A stretch of DNA of 64,000 nucleotides from the NCBI RefSeq assembly GCF_050571805.1, contig NZ_CP192219.1. The stretch is one strand, 5' to 3'. Positions 35,843 through 43,345 of this stretch are shown in pieces; within the stretch, counting starts at the first letter, position 1; each line of letters begins with the position of its first letter. The DNA is from Halodesulfovibrio aestuarii. Its GTDB lineage: Bacteria > Desulfobacterota > Desulfovibrionia > Desulfovibrionales > Desulfovibrionaceae. The notes under the pieces are model-generated. The model was not told the DNA's origin. It searched no databases and saw nothing but the letters and a program-made list of their open reading frames with translations. Position numbers and translations under genes: made by a program.

Positions 35843-36640
35843 ATGCTTGAAATAAAAAATCTTCACGTTAACATCGGCGATAAAGAGGTTCTTAAAGGAA
35901 TTGACCTTATTATCGAAGACGGTGAAACGTTTATTCTGTTTGGCCCAAACGGTTCCGGTAAAACCACACTGCTTATGACCCTTATGGGTTTTGGTAACTA
36001 CACAGTTACTAAAGGGCAGATTATTTATAAGGGTCAGGACATTACATACGCTCCAATGTATGAACGTGCCCGCCTTGGCATTGGCATGTCCTTCCAGCGC
36101 CCTCCTACCATTCACGGTCTCAAAACCAGCCACCTCGTACGTATGTGCGGTCAGGGACGTGAAGTTGATGTTGAAGGCCTTGCTAAAAAGGTTAACTTCA
36201 GCAACTTCCTCGAACGCGACATTAACGCCGGCTTCTCCGGTGGTGAAATCAAGCGTTCCGAAATGCTTCAGCTGATGGCACAGCGCCCTGATCTGGTATT
36301 ATTTGACGAACCTGAATCCGGCGTTGACCTTGAAAACATGGCTCTCATCGGCAAAACTGCACGTAACTTGCTCGATGGCCTTGCAGAAGGCTGTACCATG
36401 AAAAAGGCAATCAAGCGTTCCAACACTTCCGGCCTTATCATTACCCACACCGGTCATATTCTTGAATATGTGAATGCAGACCGCGGTCAGGTAATGTACA
36501 ACGGCAAACTGTGCTGTGAAGCAAATCCGCGCGACATTCTCGACCATATTTCCCATCACGGTTATCAGGAATGTTTGCGCTGTCTTTCCGCTGAAACCGG
36601 CGAGATCCTCGACCTCTCCAGCTTTAACGAGGCATCCTAA
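35843..36640 (+). CDS. sufC: SUF iron-sulfur assembly ATPase SufC
   Basis: The ABC-type ATPase of the SUF scaffold complex. The 265-aa protein has Walker A GPNGSGKTT, the ABC signature FSGGEIKRSEM, Walker B DLVLFDEPESGVD and the switch His in LIITHTGHIL, all diagnostic of SufC. The start is the ATG at 35843 behind AAGGA, not the upstream TTG of the longer open frame. sufB follows after two bases. No sufS, sufE, sufU or sufD is adjacent, so this is the minimal two-gene layout. Confidence 0.94.
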   Translation: MLEIKNLHVNIGDKEVLKGIDLIIEDGETFILFGPNGSGKTTLLMTLMGFGNYTVTKGQIIYKGQDITYAPMYERARLGIGMSFQRPPTIHGLKTSHLVRMCGQGREVDVEGLAKKVNFSNFLERDINAGFSGGEIKRSEMLQLMAQRPDLVLFDEPESGVDLENMALIGKTARNLLDGLAEGCTMKKAIKRSNTSGLIITHTGHILEYVNADRGQVMYNGKLCCEANPRDILDHISHHGYQECLRCLSAETGEILDLSSFNEAS

Positions 36641-36642
36641 CC

Positions 36643-37803
36643 ATGAAAAAAATAGATCTTTCCAAATACAATGCCGAAGGTGCTACTGAAGCAGCTATCC
36701 CGGATTTCTCAGGTTTTTCTGCTGAAGACAAAAAACGCCTCCTGTTTGCAGGTATTGATGTAAACAATCCGAGTGATTCCGGCGCATTTATGCACCTGAA
36801 CCACTCCGGCGTTCACTGCAAGACCCATCGCGAAGGTCTTGAAATCATGGATATCAAAACGGCTCTTAAAGAGTTTGACGGTCTCCCTGAATACTACTGG
36901 CAGCTTGTTGACAAAGACAAAGACGAATTTACAAAAGCAGCACATGACCATTTGCACGGCGGATACTTCATCCGTGCTAAAGCTGGTACAAAAATTACTG
37001 AACCTGTTCAGTCATGTCTTTTCATCGACAAAGCCGGTATCACTCAGAACGTCCACAACATTGTTGTTGTAGAAGAAGGCGCAGAACTTCATATTATCTC
37101 CGGCTGTGCAACTGCACACGATGCCAAAGAATCTGCCCACCTCGGCATTTCCGAGTTCTATGTTCACAAAGGCGGCAAGCTTACCTTCACCATGATTCAC
37201 AACTGGAGCGATGACACGGCTGTACGTCCACGCTCTGCCGGTGTTCTGGAAGAAGACGCTGTCTTCCTTAGCAACTACGTTCTGCTTAAGCCTGTTAAAG
37301 ACTTGCAGATGTACCCGAAAATTACCCTTAAAGGTGAAAACTCTGTTGCACGATTCAACTCTGTAATCGTCGCTCCGGAAGGTTCCTACATTGACTGCGG
37401 TAACCGCATTGAGATGCAGGCACCTAACACCCGCGCAGAAATCATCGCACGCACACTTACCACCGGCGGTACTATTATCAACCGTGGTTACATTGGTGCT
37501 GACGCCGTGCCTGCCCGTGGTCACCTTGAATGCAAAGGACTTATCCTCGGCGGCGGCCGTATTCATGCAATCCCTGAACTTGATACTGATCAGGACGGCG
37601 TTGAGCTTTCCCATGAAGCTGCCGTTGGTAAAATTGCTCAGGAAGAAATTGAATACCTCATGGCCCGCGGATTAGACGAAGATGAAGCAACCTCTACCAT
37701 CGTTCGCGGCTTCCTTAACGTGAACATGGAAGGTCTTCCTCAAGAGCTTCAAGACGCTATTGAACAGCAGATTGACGAACTTGATGCAGGCGACGCAATG
37801 TAA
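36643..37803 (+). CDS. sufB: SUF scaffold protein SufB/SufD family
   Basis: 386 aa, shorter than E. coli SufB (about 495). The core is the right-handed beta-helix of the SufB/SufD family, from about residues 110 to 330, with the conserved ending RGYIGADAVPARGHLECKGLILGGG, AIPELDTDQDGVELSHEAAVGKIAQEEIEYLMARGLDEDEA. Because only one SufB/D gene accompanies sufC, a homodimer probably forms the scaffold, as in the minimal SUF systems of anaerobes and archaea. It is followed by a strong terminator. Confidence 0.93.
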   Translation: MKKIDLSKYNAEGATEAAIPDFSGFSAEDKKRLLFAGIDVNNPSDSGAFMHLNHSGVHCKTHREGLEIMDIKTALKEFDGLPEYYWQLVDKDKDEFTKAAHDHLHGGYFIRAKAGTKITEPVQSCLFIDKAGITQNVHNIVVVEEGAELHIISGCATAHDAKESAHLGISEFYVHKGGKLTFTMIHNWSDDTAVRPRSAGVLEEDAVFLSNYVLLKPVKDLQMYPKITLKGENSVARFNSVIVAPEGSYIDCGNRIEMQAPNTRAEIIARTLTTGGTIINRGYIGADAVPARGHLECKGLILGGGRIHAIPELDTDQDGVELSHEAAVGKIAQEEIEYLMARGLDEDEATSTIVRGFLNVNMEGLPQELQDAIEQQIDELDAGDAM

Positions 37804-37829
37804 CCTGCTATATTCATAAAGAATAAAAA

Positions 37830-37866
37830 AATCCCTCTAAAGTGGTACTTTAGAGGGATTTTTTTG
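37830..37866 (+). terminator. Terminator after sufCB
   Basis: An AATCCCTCTAAAGT / ACTTTAGAGGGATT stem with GGT loop and a T-run. Confidence 0.87.
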
Positions 37867-37961
37867 TACAATTTCAACCAGACTATCTAAAAATAACTAT
37901 CCTAAAAAAGCAGCGCTGCTCGATGCAGACTGCATTATAAAAAACAACAGGAGCTTTTCTC

Positions 37962-38456
37962 GTGAAGAAACTTGCAACCACAGTCTTTGCTGTCATCTGC
38001 ACATACATGCTGTGCTTCAGCCTGCCTGCATACGCCAACGAAAAATGTATCAACTACGCTAAACCGCTTGCGAGTTCTGCCCGCCTGCTGGCCAAATCAA
38101 TTGAAGCAACAACCGAAGCGCTTGTAGCCATTAATAAACGAGCCAATACTCACGAGATCACATCATTCAATGACACTGTTGAGGCTGCACAAAAACGCTC
38201 AGAACAGATGGTACGAGATCTGAACGAAAAGCAGCAACATATTATGGAACGTGCCGAATCAACCACAGACTATACAATCTGCAAACAAGATATGCAGGAT
38301 GAACTTGAAGAATTAAAAGCTGCAACAAAAGAAGCAAAAGACTTGCTGATTGAGCTGAAAGACTCCATCAAAAGCATGCTAGAGGAATTAAAAGGATCGT
38401 TCTTCGGATTATTTAACAAAGAGGACAACAAAAGAAAGGATGCAATCACAATATAA
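37962..38456 (+). CDS. Secreted coiled-coil protein of unknown function
   Basis: 164 aa, GTG start with AGGAG upstream. A Sec signal peptide spans residues 1-25 (cut after AYA), and the mature part has two Cys (near positions 29 and 107) that could form a disulfide. The remainder is almost entirely charged helix (ELEELKAATKEAKDLLIELK), a long coiled coil. It is monocistronic. No family recognised. Confidence 0.7.
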   Translation: MKKLATTVFAVICTYMLCFSLPAYANEKCINYAKPLASSARLLAKSIEATTEALVAINKRANTHEITSFNDTVEAAQKRSEQMVRDLNEKQQHIMERAESTTDYTICKQDMQDELEELKAATKEAKDLLIELKDSIKSMLEELKGSFFGLFNKEDNKRKDAITI

Positions 38457-38476
38457 ATAGCAGCGCTAGCGACTGC

Positions 38477-38520
38477 CCGGAATTCCCCCAGCACTCCACG
38501 TGCATCAAAATGAATTCCGG
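38477..38520. repeat. Perfect 9-bp inverted repeat
   Basis: CCGGAATTC (38477-38485) and GAATTCCGG (38512-38520) with a 26-base loop, between two convergent genes. There is no T-run on either side. A second weaker hairpin (GACAGG / CCTGTC) follows near 38526-38552. Confidence 0.5.
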
Positions 38521-38614
38521 TATTCAGACAGGAAAATATAAAAAGCCTGTCACAGAAGGAGTAGCAACGGAAGCCAGAAAGAGTGGCCCTGTCATGGAAC
38601 TATAGAGCATGCCG

Positions 38615-39583
38615 CTATTCCATTACGAGAACTCTGCGGCCTGTGATTTTATTATTCTGTGGCATAAATTCGTTTCGGGCTTCTAAAAAAGGCGAGGCGC
38701 TTCCCACAACAGGTTCCAGCTTTTCCTCATCAAAAAATGCGGCAATATTCTTAAGAGCCAGACAGTTACCGTGGGACACATACAAGTATTTAGACTTTTT
38801 GGCTGTAAAGAATGAGGAAACAATACCGAAACGGTCACGCTCCGGATGCGTTGTGATATAAACACCTTTCGAAGTAAGGTGCGGATTCATAGTCTCAAAA
38901 TCCCAGATGCCTGCCACGTCAAAGACCACATCAAAGGTTTCTTCAGAATGCAAAATTTCCTGCCGCGTATACTCAATAAAAGAATCAACACCCAGACGAA
39001 GCAATGCATGCTGATGCCAGAAACGCCCCTGTGCTGTAATCTGAGCACCAAGCATTTTGGCAAACTGCACAGCATACACACCAACCCCGCCAGTGGCACC
39101 GCTTAACAGAATACGCTGCCCAGCTTTCAGATTGGCGAGCTCCTGCAATGCACGCATGGAAGTCATGCACCCCACGGGGACGGTAGCAGCCTGCGCATAC
39201 GTAAGCTTAACAGGCTTATGGCTTATCATCCGCTCAGGGACGCAAACAAACTCAGCATGGGTAACACCTCCCTTGCGAAAGTCTGTGTACCCGAACACAT
39301 CGTCGCCTTCTTTAAAATACTCACCAGCAGTAACCACAGTGCCGGAAAATTCCACACCGGTAATCACCCCCCGCTCGGTACGCCGCCTCTTTGTACGAAA
39401 ACCCAGATCTTCTGCTTCGAACAACTCTTTATCGCGTCCGCCAATAGACGCAGCACGCACGCGTGCAAGCACCTCGCCCTTCTCGGGCACAGGTACCGGG
39501 CGTTCCTCAAAGGCGATCCGTTCTTCAGGCGTACGTTCTGGATATAAGACCATGACAGTCATGGTCTGCTGATGAGATGACAT
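38615..39583 (-). CDS. Medium-chain dehydrogenase/reductase, quinone oxidoreductase-like
   Basis: An NAD(P)H-dependent oxidoreductase of the zinc alcohol dehydrogenase superfamily. Start taken at 39583 (MSSHQQTMTV) with GGAG upstream, giving 322 aa. An N-terminal GroES-like domain (VLARVRAASIGGRDKE, GVEFSGTVVTAG, GDDVFGYTDFR) is followed by a Rossmann domain with the cofactor motif SGATGGVGVYAVQFAKMLGA (about residues 161-180). The zinc-binding residues of alcohol dehydrogenases are not evident, which points to the quinone reductase branch. It is monocistronic; the substrate is unknown. Confidence 0.85.
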   Translation of the reverse strand: MSSHQQTMTVMVLYPERTPEERIAFEERPVPVPEKGEVLARVRAASIGGRDKELFEAEDLGFRTKRRRTERGVITGVEFSGTVVTAGEYFKEGDDVFGYTDFRKGGVTHAEFVCVPERMISHKPVKLTYAQAATVPVGCMTSMRALQELANLKAGQRILLSGATGGVGVYAVQFAKMLGAQITAQGRFWHQHALLRLGVDSFIEYTRQEILHSEETFDVVFDVAGIWDFETMNPHLTSKGVYITTHPERDRFGIVSSFFTAKKSKYLYVSHGNCLALKNIAAFFDEEKLEPVVGSASPFLEARNEFMPQNNKITGRRVLVME

Positions 39584-39689
39584 ATGCGAAACGACTCCTT
39601 GTAATACGTTTTCGCACCACACAGCTATCAGCTTACCCAACGTTGCGACATATAAGCAGTATATTTCGCAACATACCGAACAATACTAC

Positions 39690-41288
39690 CTAGAGACCTG
39701 ACCTTAACGTTTCTTCGAGCTCTGGTCTGAGTTTGACAAGAAGAGAGCCTTCAGACTCTGCATGCACTGTACCGGCAGCAGCGCCTTTTATTTTACGGAC
39801 GTTCTTTACACGGGCAAACATAATGCGCGCCTGTTCATCTTCCCGCTGCCAGCTTTTTACACCGACAAGAATCGCAGCCTCTTGCAAAGTCTGCTCAGGA
39901 ACCTGCTGGTCCGGATAGTCCAAATGGAGCACAAGGTGTGCACTCGGACCGTCTTCCGCATGAAACCACAGATCATAGGATGAGACTCTGTTCAGAAGTT
40001 CATGATTCCCCTGTGCATTACGCCCGCGGAGCATCAGAAAACCATCTGAGCTTCTGAAACGCTGGATGAACTTATCCTTCGCCTGCCGTTTCTGCTGGCG
40101 TTTCAGCGCACCGCCTGTGAGCTTCTGCTCTGTCTGAGACTTCGGCACTTCACCTTCGCCGCGCTGCAAACGTGAATACTGCATTTCCAGCACCTGCCTT
40201 CGTTCCGCAAGCATATCCATACCGCGTTTTCCACGGGCTGCCTGCTTAAAGAGGTATGCCATATTTTCACGGATAGTCTTACGCGGATCAAGGGTAATGG
40301 TGCACTTGTCACCAGCGGTCAAACCGTCAATACCTTCCGGTACTGTCAGGCTGATAGAGGAAAGCTTACGGTCTGCATCAAGCTGCCACAGGCACGCCTG
40401 CAACAGCACTGCATGCTGCTGCCCTGCAATCATGCGTTCAAGACGGGCCTTTTCCTGATCCAATCGGGCAAGCGTTTTCTTAGTACGCTTTAGCGCAGCA
40501 ACCACAGGCTTTGCAGAGGTTGAGGCTTCAGCCTGTGCCAATTCTGCAAACAGACGCATTTCACCCACGGCTGTGGCTGCCTCCATGGCAGAGGCTACAG
40601 TTTTCTCTTCACGCTTACCGCGAACAGCCTCCGGCAATGGCCAGACATATGCATCAGCAGGCTTGCCATCCTTGAAGTAAAGATAAACCTCTCCAAGCTC
40701 AGCCAGATCTTCCTGCGTCGCTACAGAACCGTATCCATACTCCAAATCAACAAACAATGCCTGCGCGTCCATAGGATCATCATGAATCAACGCTGAAAGT
40801 GTCTTCCGTAACGGAGGTGTCAATTGCGGATAGCTGCTCCACACCTCACTGCTTGCCAATACATGCGGCAAGTCTTCAGGTTCACACCATACAGGCTCAT
40901 AACCTGACCATTCCGGCTCTTCTTTTGTAATGAAGACACCATTACACAAATCAAGCACAAGCCACGTTACAGGGGTTGTTGTAAGCGGAAAAGCAATACG
41001 GCGGTTACACCAGTCCACAACGGGAGTACCCAGACGTTTACCGGCTGCATACTTTCGCAGCCACATTGATTTTGCAGAGGGGGTATCGGGATTTACAGGA
41101 CGCTTGTCACTGAGAAAAAGGAGGGGGAAACGGCGACCGGCCTGAAGCAGAAGATTCTGCTTCCGGCCGGCGCGGTGAATTACTATTGTAGTGGTATCGG
41201 AGGCTGGCTGAAAAAACTTTTCAATACGGGCACCAGTAAGGTGCACAGCAAGTTCTACGCACAACCGCCGAAAAAAATGTGCTTCCAT
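39690..41288 (-). CDS. rqcH: NFACT family ribosome quality-control protein RqcH
   Basis: The bacterial Rqc2 homologue that binds stalled 50S peptidyl-tRNA and adds alanine tails. The 532-aa protein has an NFACT-N domain starting MEAHFFRRLCVELAVHLTGARIEKFFQP, a helical coiled-coil middle (about residues 245-300, LKRTKKTLARLDQEKARLER), and the C-terminal NFACT-R domain. The latter holds GFLMLRGRNAQGNHELL and the signature DLWFHAEDGPSAHLVL (near 445-460). Length is close to B. subtilis RqcH (about 570). It is downstream of dksA with a 6-base gap, so both are probably on one mRNA. Confidence 0.88.
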   Translation of the reverse strand: MEAHFFRRLCVELAVHLTGARIEKFFQPASDTTTIVIHRAGRKQNLLLQAGRRFPLLFLSDKRPVNPDTPSAKSMWLRKYAAGKRLGTPVVDWCNRRIAFPLTTTPVTWLVLDLCNGVFITKEEPEWSGYEPVWCEPEDLPHVLASSEVWSSYPQLTPPLRKTLSALIHDDPMDAQALFVDLEYGYGSVATQEDLAELGEVYLYFKDGKPADAYVWPLPEAVRGKREEKTVASAMEAATAVGEMRLFAELAQAEASTSAKPVVAALKRTKKTLARLDQEKARLERMIAGQQHAVLLQACLWQLDADRKLSSISLTVPEGIDGLTAGDKCTITLDPRKTIRENMAYLFKQAARGKRGMDMLAERRQVLEMQYSRLQRGEGEVPKSQTEQKLTGGALKRQQKRQAKDKFIQRFRSSDGFLMLRGRNAQGNHELLNRVSSYDLWFHAEDGPSAHLVLHLDYPDQQVPEQTLQEAAILVGVKSWQREDEQARIMFARVKNVRKIKGAAAGTVHAESEGSLLVKLRPELEETLRSGL

Positions 41289-41294
41289 TGCGTA

Positions 41295-41657
41295 CTAGTC
41301 AGCGCGCTGGCGCTCGTCCTCTTCCTGCTTGCTTTTGCAGTTAATGCATAGCTTCGTAACAGGACGTGCTTCCAAGCGTGCAATGCCGATATCTTCGCCA
41401 CATTCATCACAAATGCCAAAAGAACCTTCATCAAGACGAGTAATGGCAGAACGAATTTTCTTAATAAGCTTACGCTCGCGGTCACGGATACGTAATGTAA
41501 ACGCGCGGTCAGATTCAGCGGTGGCACGGTCTGCAGGATCTGCAAACATTTCATTGTTGTCAGTCATATCATCAAGGGTCGCATCGCCCTTCTGCTGAGC
41601 CTCTTCGAGCATCTTATTCAGAAGTGCACGGAAATGATCAAGATCTTTCTGTTCCAT
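41295..41657 (-). CDS. dksA: RNA polymerase-binding transcription factor DksA
   Basis: A regulator that, with ppGpp, inhibits stable-RNA promoters. Start taken at the ATG at 41657 (MEQKDLDHF) after GGAGG, giving 120 aa. A coiled-coil with the acidic tip region (DPADRATAESDR) is followed by the zinc finger CDEC...CINC (near residues 86-110). The protein is slightly shorter than E. coli DksA. It is next to a tRNA array whose promoter has a GC-rich discriminator, the kind of promoter DksA controls. Confidence 0.95.
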   Translation of the reverse strand: MEQKDLDHFRALLNKMLEEAQQKGDATLDDMTDNNEMFADPADRATAESDRAFTLRIRDRERKLIKKIRSAITRLDEGSFGICDECGEDIGIARLEARPVTKLCINCKSKQEEDERQRAD

Positions 41658-42110
41658 GTATATCCTCCTCGGCATCTATCAAACAGAGGCCGTCACTCTC
41701 ATAACATAACAGTCAAAACACACTGCATATAACGCCAAGAGTATGGTCGTATGCCCTTACCATAAAGAAGAACATTCCAATAAACTAAAACATCTCAAAA
41801 AGCAAAGCTCTCATTGCGTGTTATATGACTATTACTATTTTTATCTTATATCCCATAAATGTAGCCCCTGATAGCCAGCTTACCATTATTAATGAACATA
41901 TTAGCCGGTTAGGTTGAGTTAATAACATGTACCACAGGTCACCCCCGCAGTAAGCCGGTTATCATAAACAGGAATACCTTTTTACAAGCCGAACAGTTAA
42001 TCCCATAAATTCGCTACAAGCCACACTCTCGACATAAAAACGCCTACCAACTTTCCGCAGCGCCTCTATGACATTGAGGCAGCAAAAAAAGAAAAAAATA
42101 CCTTTTTTAC
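41658..42110. other. Intergenic region between dksA and the tRNA array
   Basis: About 450 bases upstream of both dksA (minus) and the tRNA genes (plus). A short hairpin with a poly-A tract lies at about 42061-42100 (CTCTATG...CATTGAG). I see no gene. Confidence 0.5.
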
Positions 42111-42139
42111 TTGACCGGTTGGCAACCTCTGCGTATACA
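42111..42139 (+). promoter_or_regulatory. Strong promoter of the tRNA-Gly/Cys array
   Basis: TTGACC at 42111-42116 and TATACA at 42134-42139 with a 17-base spacer. The discriminator just after it is C-rich (CCTCCCCCG), a hallmark of stringently controlled stable-RNA promoters. It lies 37 bases before the first tRNA. Confidence 0.8.
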
Positions 42140-42176
42140 CCTCCCCCGTTGGGGCGAATTAGTCCCTACGCAATGA

Positions 42177-42251
42177 GCGGGAATAACTCAGTGGTAGAGT
42201 ACAACCTTGCCAAGGTTGGAGTCGCGAGTTCAAATCTCGTTTCCCGCTCCA
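42177..42251 (+). tRNA. tRNA-Gly(GCC), copy 1
   Basis: The acceptor stem GCGGGAA / TTCCCGC with T discriminator and encoded CCA folds as a full cloverleaf. The anticodon loop CTTGCCAAG gives GCC, and the T arm is GCGAG-TTCAAAT-CTCGT. Length 75. Confidence 0.97.
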
Positions 42252-42340
42252 TTAAAAAAATAAGACGCAGTTAATTTAGGACTTGATTATCACAAGAAAG
42301 TCCCTTAAAAAGCTGACTGCATTGCTTAAAAGCAATACGA

Positions 42341-42415
42341 GCGGGAATAACTCAGTGGTAGAGTACAACCTTGCCAAGGTTGGAGTCGCGAGTTCAAATC
42401 TCGTTTCCCGCTCCA
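42341..42415 (+). tRNA. tRNA-Gly(GCC), copy 2
   Basis: Identical in all 75 bases to copy 1, with encoded CCA. The spacer before it resembles the next spacer, a sign of older tandem duplication. Confidence 0.97.
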
Positions 42416-42506
42416 CTTAAAAAAATAAAAAAGCAGTCTATTTTAGGCTTGATTATCACATCAAAGTTCCTTAAAAAGCTGACTGCATTGCTCATATGCA
42501 ATATGA

Positions 42507-42581
42507 GCGGGAATAACTCAGTGGTAGAGTACAACCTTGCCAAGGTTGGAGTCGCGAGTTCAAATCTCGTTTCCCGCTCCA
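42507..42581 (+). tRNA. tRNA-Gly(GCC), copy 3
   Basis: Identical to copies 1 and 2. The upstream spacer shares AAAAAGCTGACTGCATTGCT with the spacer before copy 2. Confidence 0.97.
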
Positions 42582-42627
42582 TAAAATTTACTTTCGATAC
42601 AGTTTACTATAGACTGTGCGAACACGA

Positions 42628-42702
42628 GCGGGAATAACTCAGTGGTAGAGTACAACCTTGCCAAGGTTGGAGTCGCGAGTTCAAATCTCGTTTCCCGCTC
42701 CA
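42628..42702 (+). tRNA. tRNA-Gly(GCC), copy 4
   Basis: Identical to the other copies. It follows copy 3 after only 46 bases. Confidence 0.97.
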
Positions 42703-42726
42703 TTAAAATTTATTTTTCTCTTTTGA

Positions 42727-42801
42727 GGCGACATAGCCAAGCGGTAAGGCAGAGGTCTGCAAAATCTCCATTCTCCGGTTCAAATCCGGATGTCGCCTCC
42801 A
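42727..42801 (+). tRNA. tRNA-Cys(GCA), copy 1
   Basis: The acceptor stem GGCGACA / TGTCGCC has a T discriminator and encoded CCA. The anticodon loop CTGCAAA gives GCA, and the T arm is TCCGG-TTCAAAT-CCGGA. Confidence 0.96.
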
Positions 42802-42808
42802 CTCAAGA

Positions 42809-42883
42809 GCGGGAATAACTCAGTGGTAGAGTACAACCTTGCCAAGGTTGGAGTCGCGAGTTCAAATCTCGTTTCCCGCTCCA
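42809..42883 (+). tRNA. tRNA-Gly(GCC), copy 5
   Basis: Identical to the other glycine copies. It starts seven bases after tRNA-Cys copy 1. Confidence 0.97.
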
Positions 42884-42908
42884 TTAAAAATTTATTTTTC
42901 TCTTTTGA

Positions 42909-42983
42909 GGCGACATAGCCAAGCGGTAAGGCAGAGGTCTGCAAAATCTCCATTCTCCGGTTCAAATCCGGATGTCGCCTCCA
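42909..42983 (+). tRNA. tRNA-Cys(GCA), copy 2
   Basis: Identical to tRNA-Cys copy 1, within a duplicated Cys-Gly unit. Confidence 0.96.
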
Positions 42984-42990
42984 CTCAAAA

Positions 42991-43065
42991 GCGGGAATAA
43001 CTCAGTGGTAGAGTACAACCTTGCCAAGGTTGGAGTCGCGAGTTCAAATCTCGTTTCCCGCTCCA
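42991..43065 (+). tRNA. tRNA-Gly(GCC), copy 6
   Basis: Identical to the other glycine copies and the last gene of the array. A terminator begins 11 bases later. Confidence 0.97.
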
Positions 43066-43075
43066 AGTGCACTTT

Positions 43076-43105
43076 AAGCCAGTTCTTTGAACTGGCTTTT
43101 TTTTG
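43076..43105 (+). terminator. Terminator of the tRNA array
   Basis: An AAGCCAGTTC / GAACTGGCTT stem with TTT loop and eight T. Confidence 0.9.
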
Positions 43106-43265
43106 CGTCCGGCAGCCTGTGCCAACAAGTCCTAGACGGTATCCTTGAAGCAATCACACGCCCCGCTCTGTTACTCGTTCTATAGCAGTGCGTTGACCAC
43201 AGACTCACCTTCTATTTCTTTTTAAGAAACGTTCCGCACTCCCCTTTTCAAACAGCATATAAAAA

Positions 43266-43293
43266 AGCCCCCGCACAAACTATGCAGGGGCCT
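43266..43293 (-). terminator. Terminator of the zinc-knuckle TPR gene
   Basis: A GCCCC-GCA / TGC-GGGGC stem; on the minus strand it is followed by six T. Confidence 0.8.
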
Positions 43294-43345
43294 TTGGGTA
43301 TTTTTATTTGTGCTATACGCTGCACAAAAAGCTTATAGAACTATA

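Larger units (their letters stand above)
42703..43065 (+). repeat. Recent tandem duplication of a spacer-tRNA-Cys-tRNA-Gly unit
   Basis: 42703-42883 (181 bases) and 42884-43065 (182 bases) differ only by one extra A in an A-run and one base change in the short tRNA-Cys/tRNA-Gly spacer (CAAGAGCG against CAAAAGCG). Confidence 0.95.

Noticed and set aside
42177..43065. Regularly spaced repeats resembling a CRISPR array
   Set aside because: Each repeat is a 75-base tRNA cloverleaf with CCA; spacing is irregular and there are no cas genes.
42068..43153. Several short ORFs across the tRNA array, on both strands
   Set aside because: They arise from the repeated tRNA sequence and give the same peptide each time; these are tRNA genes.
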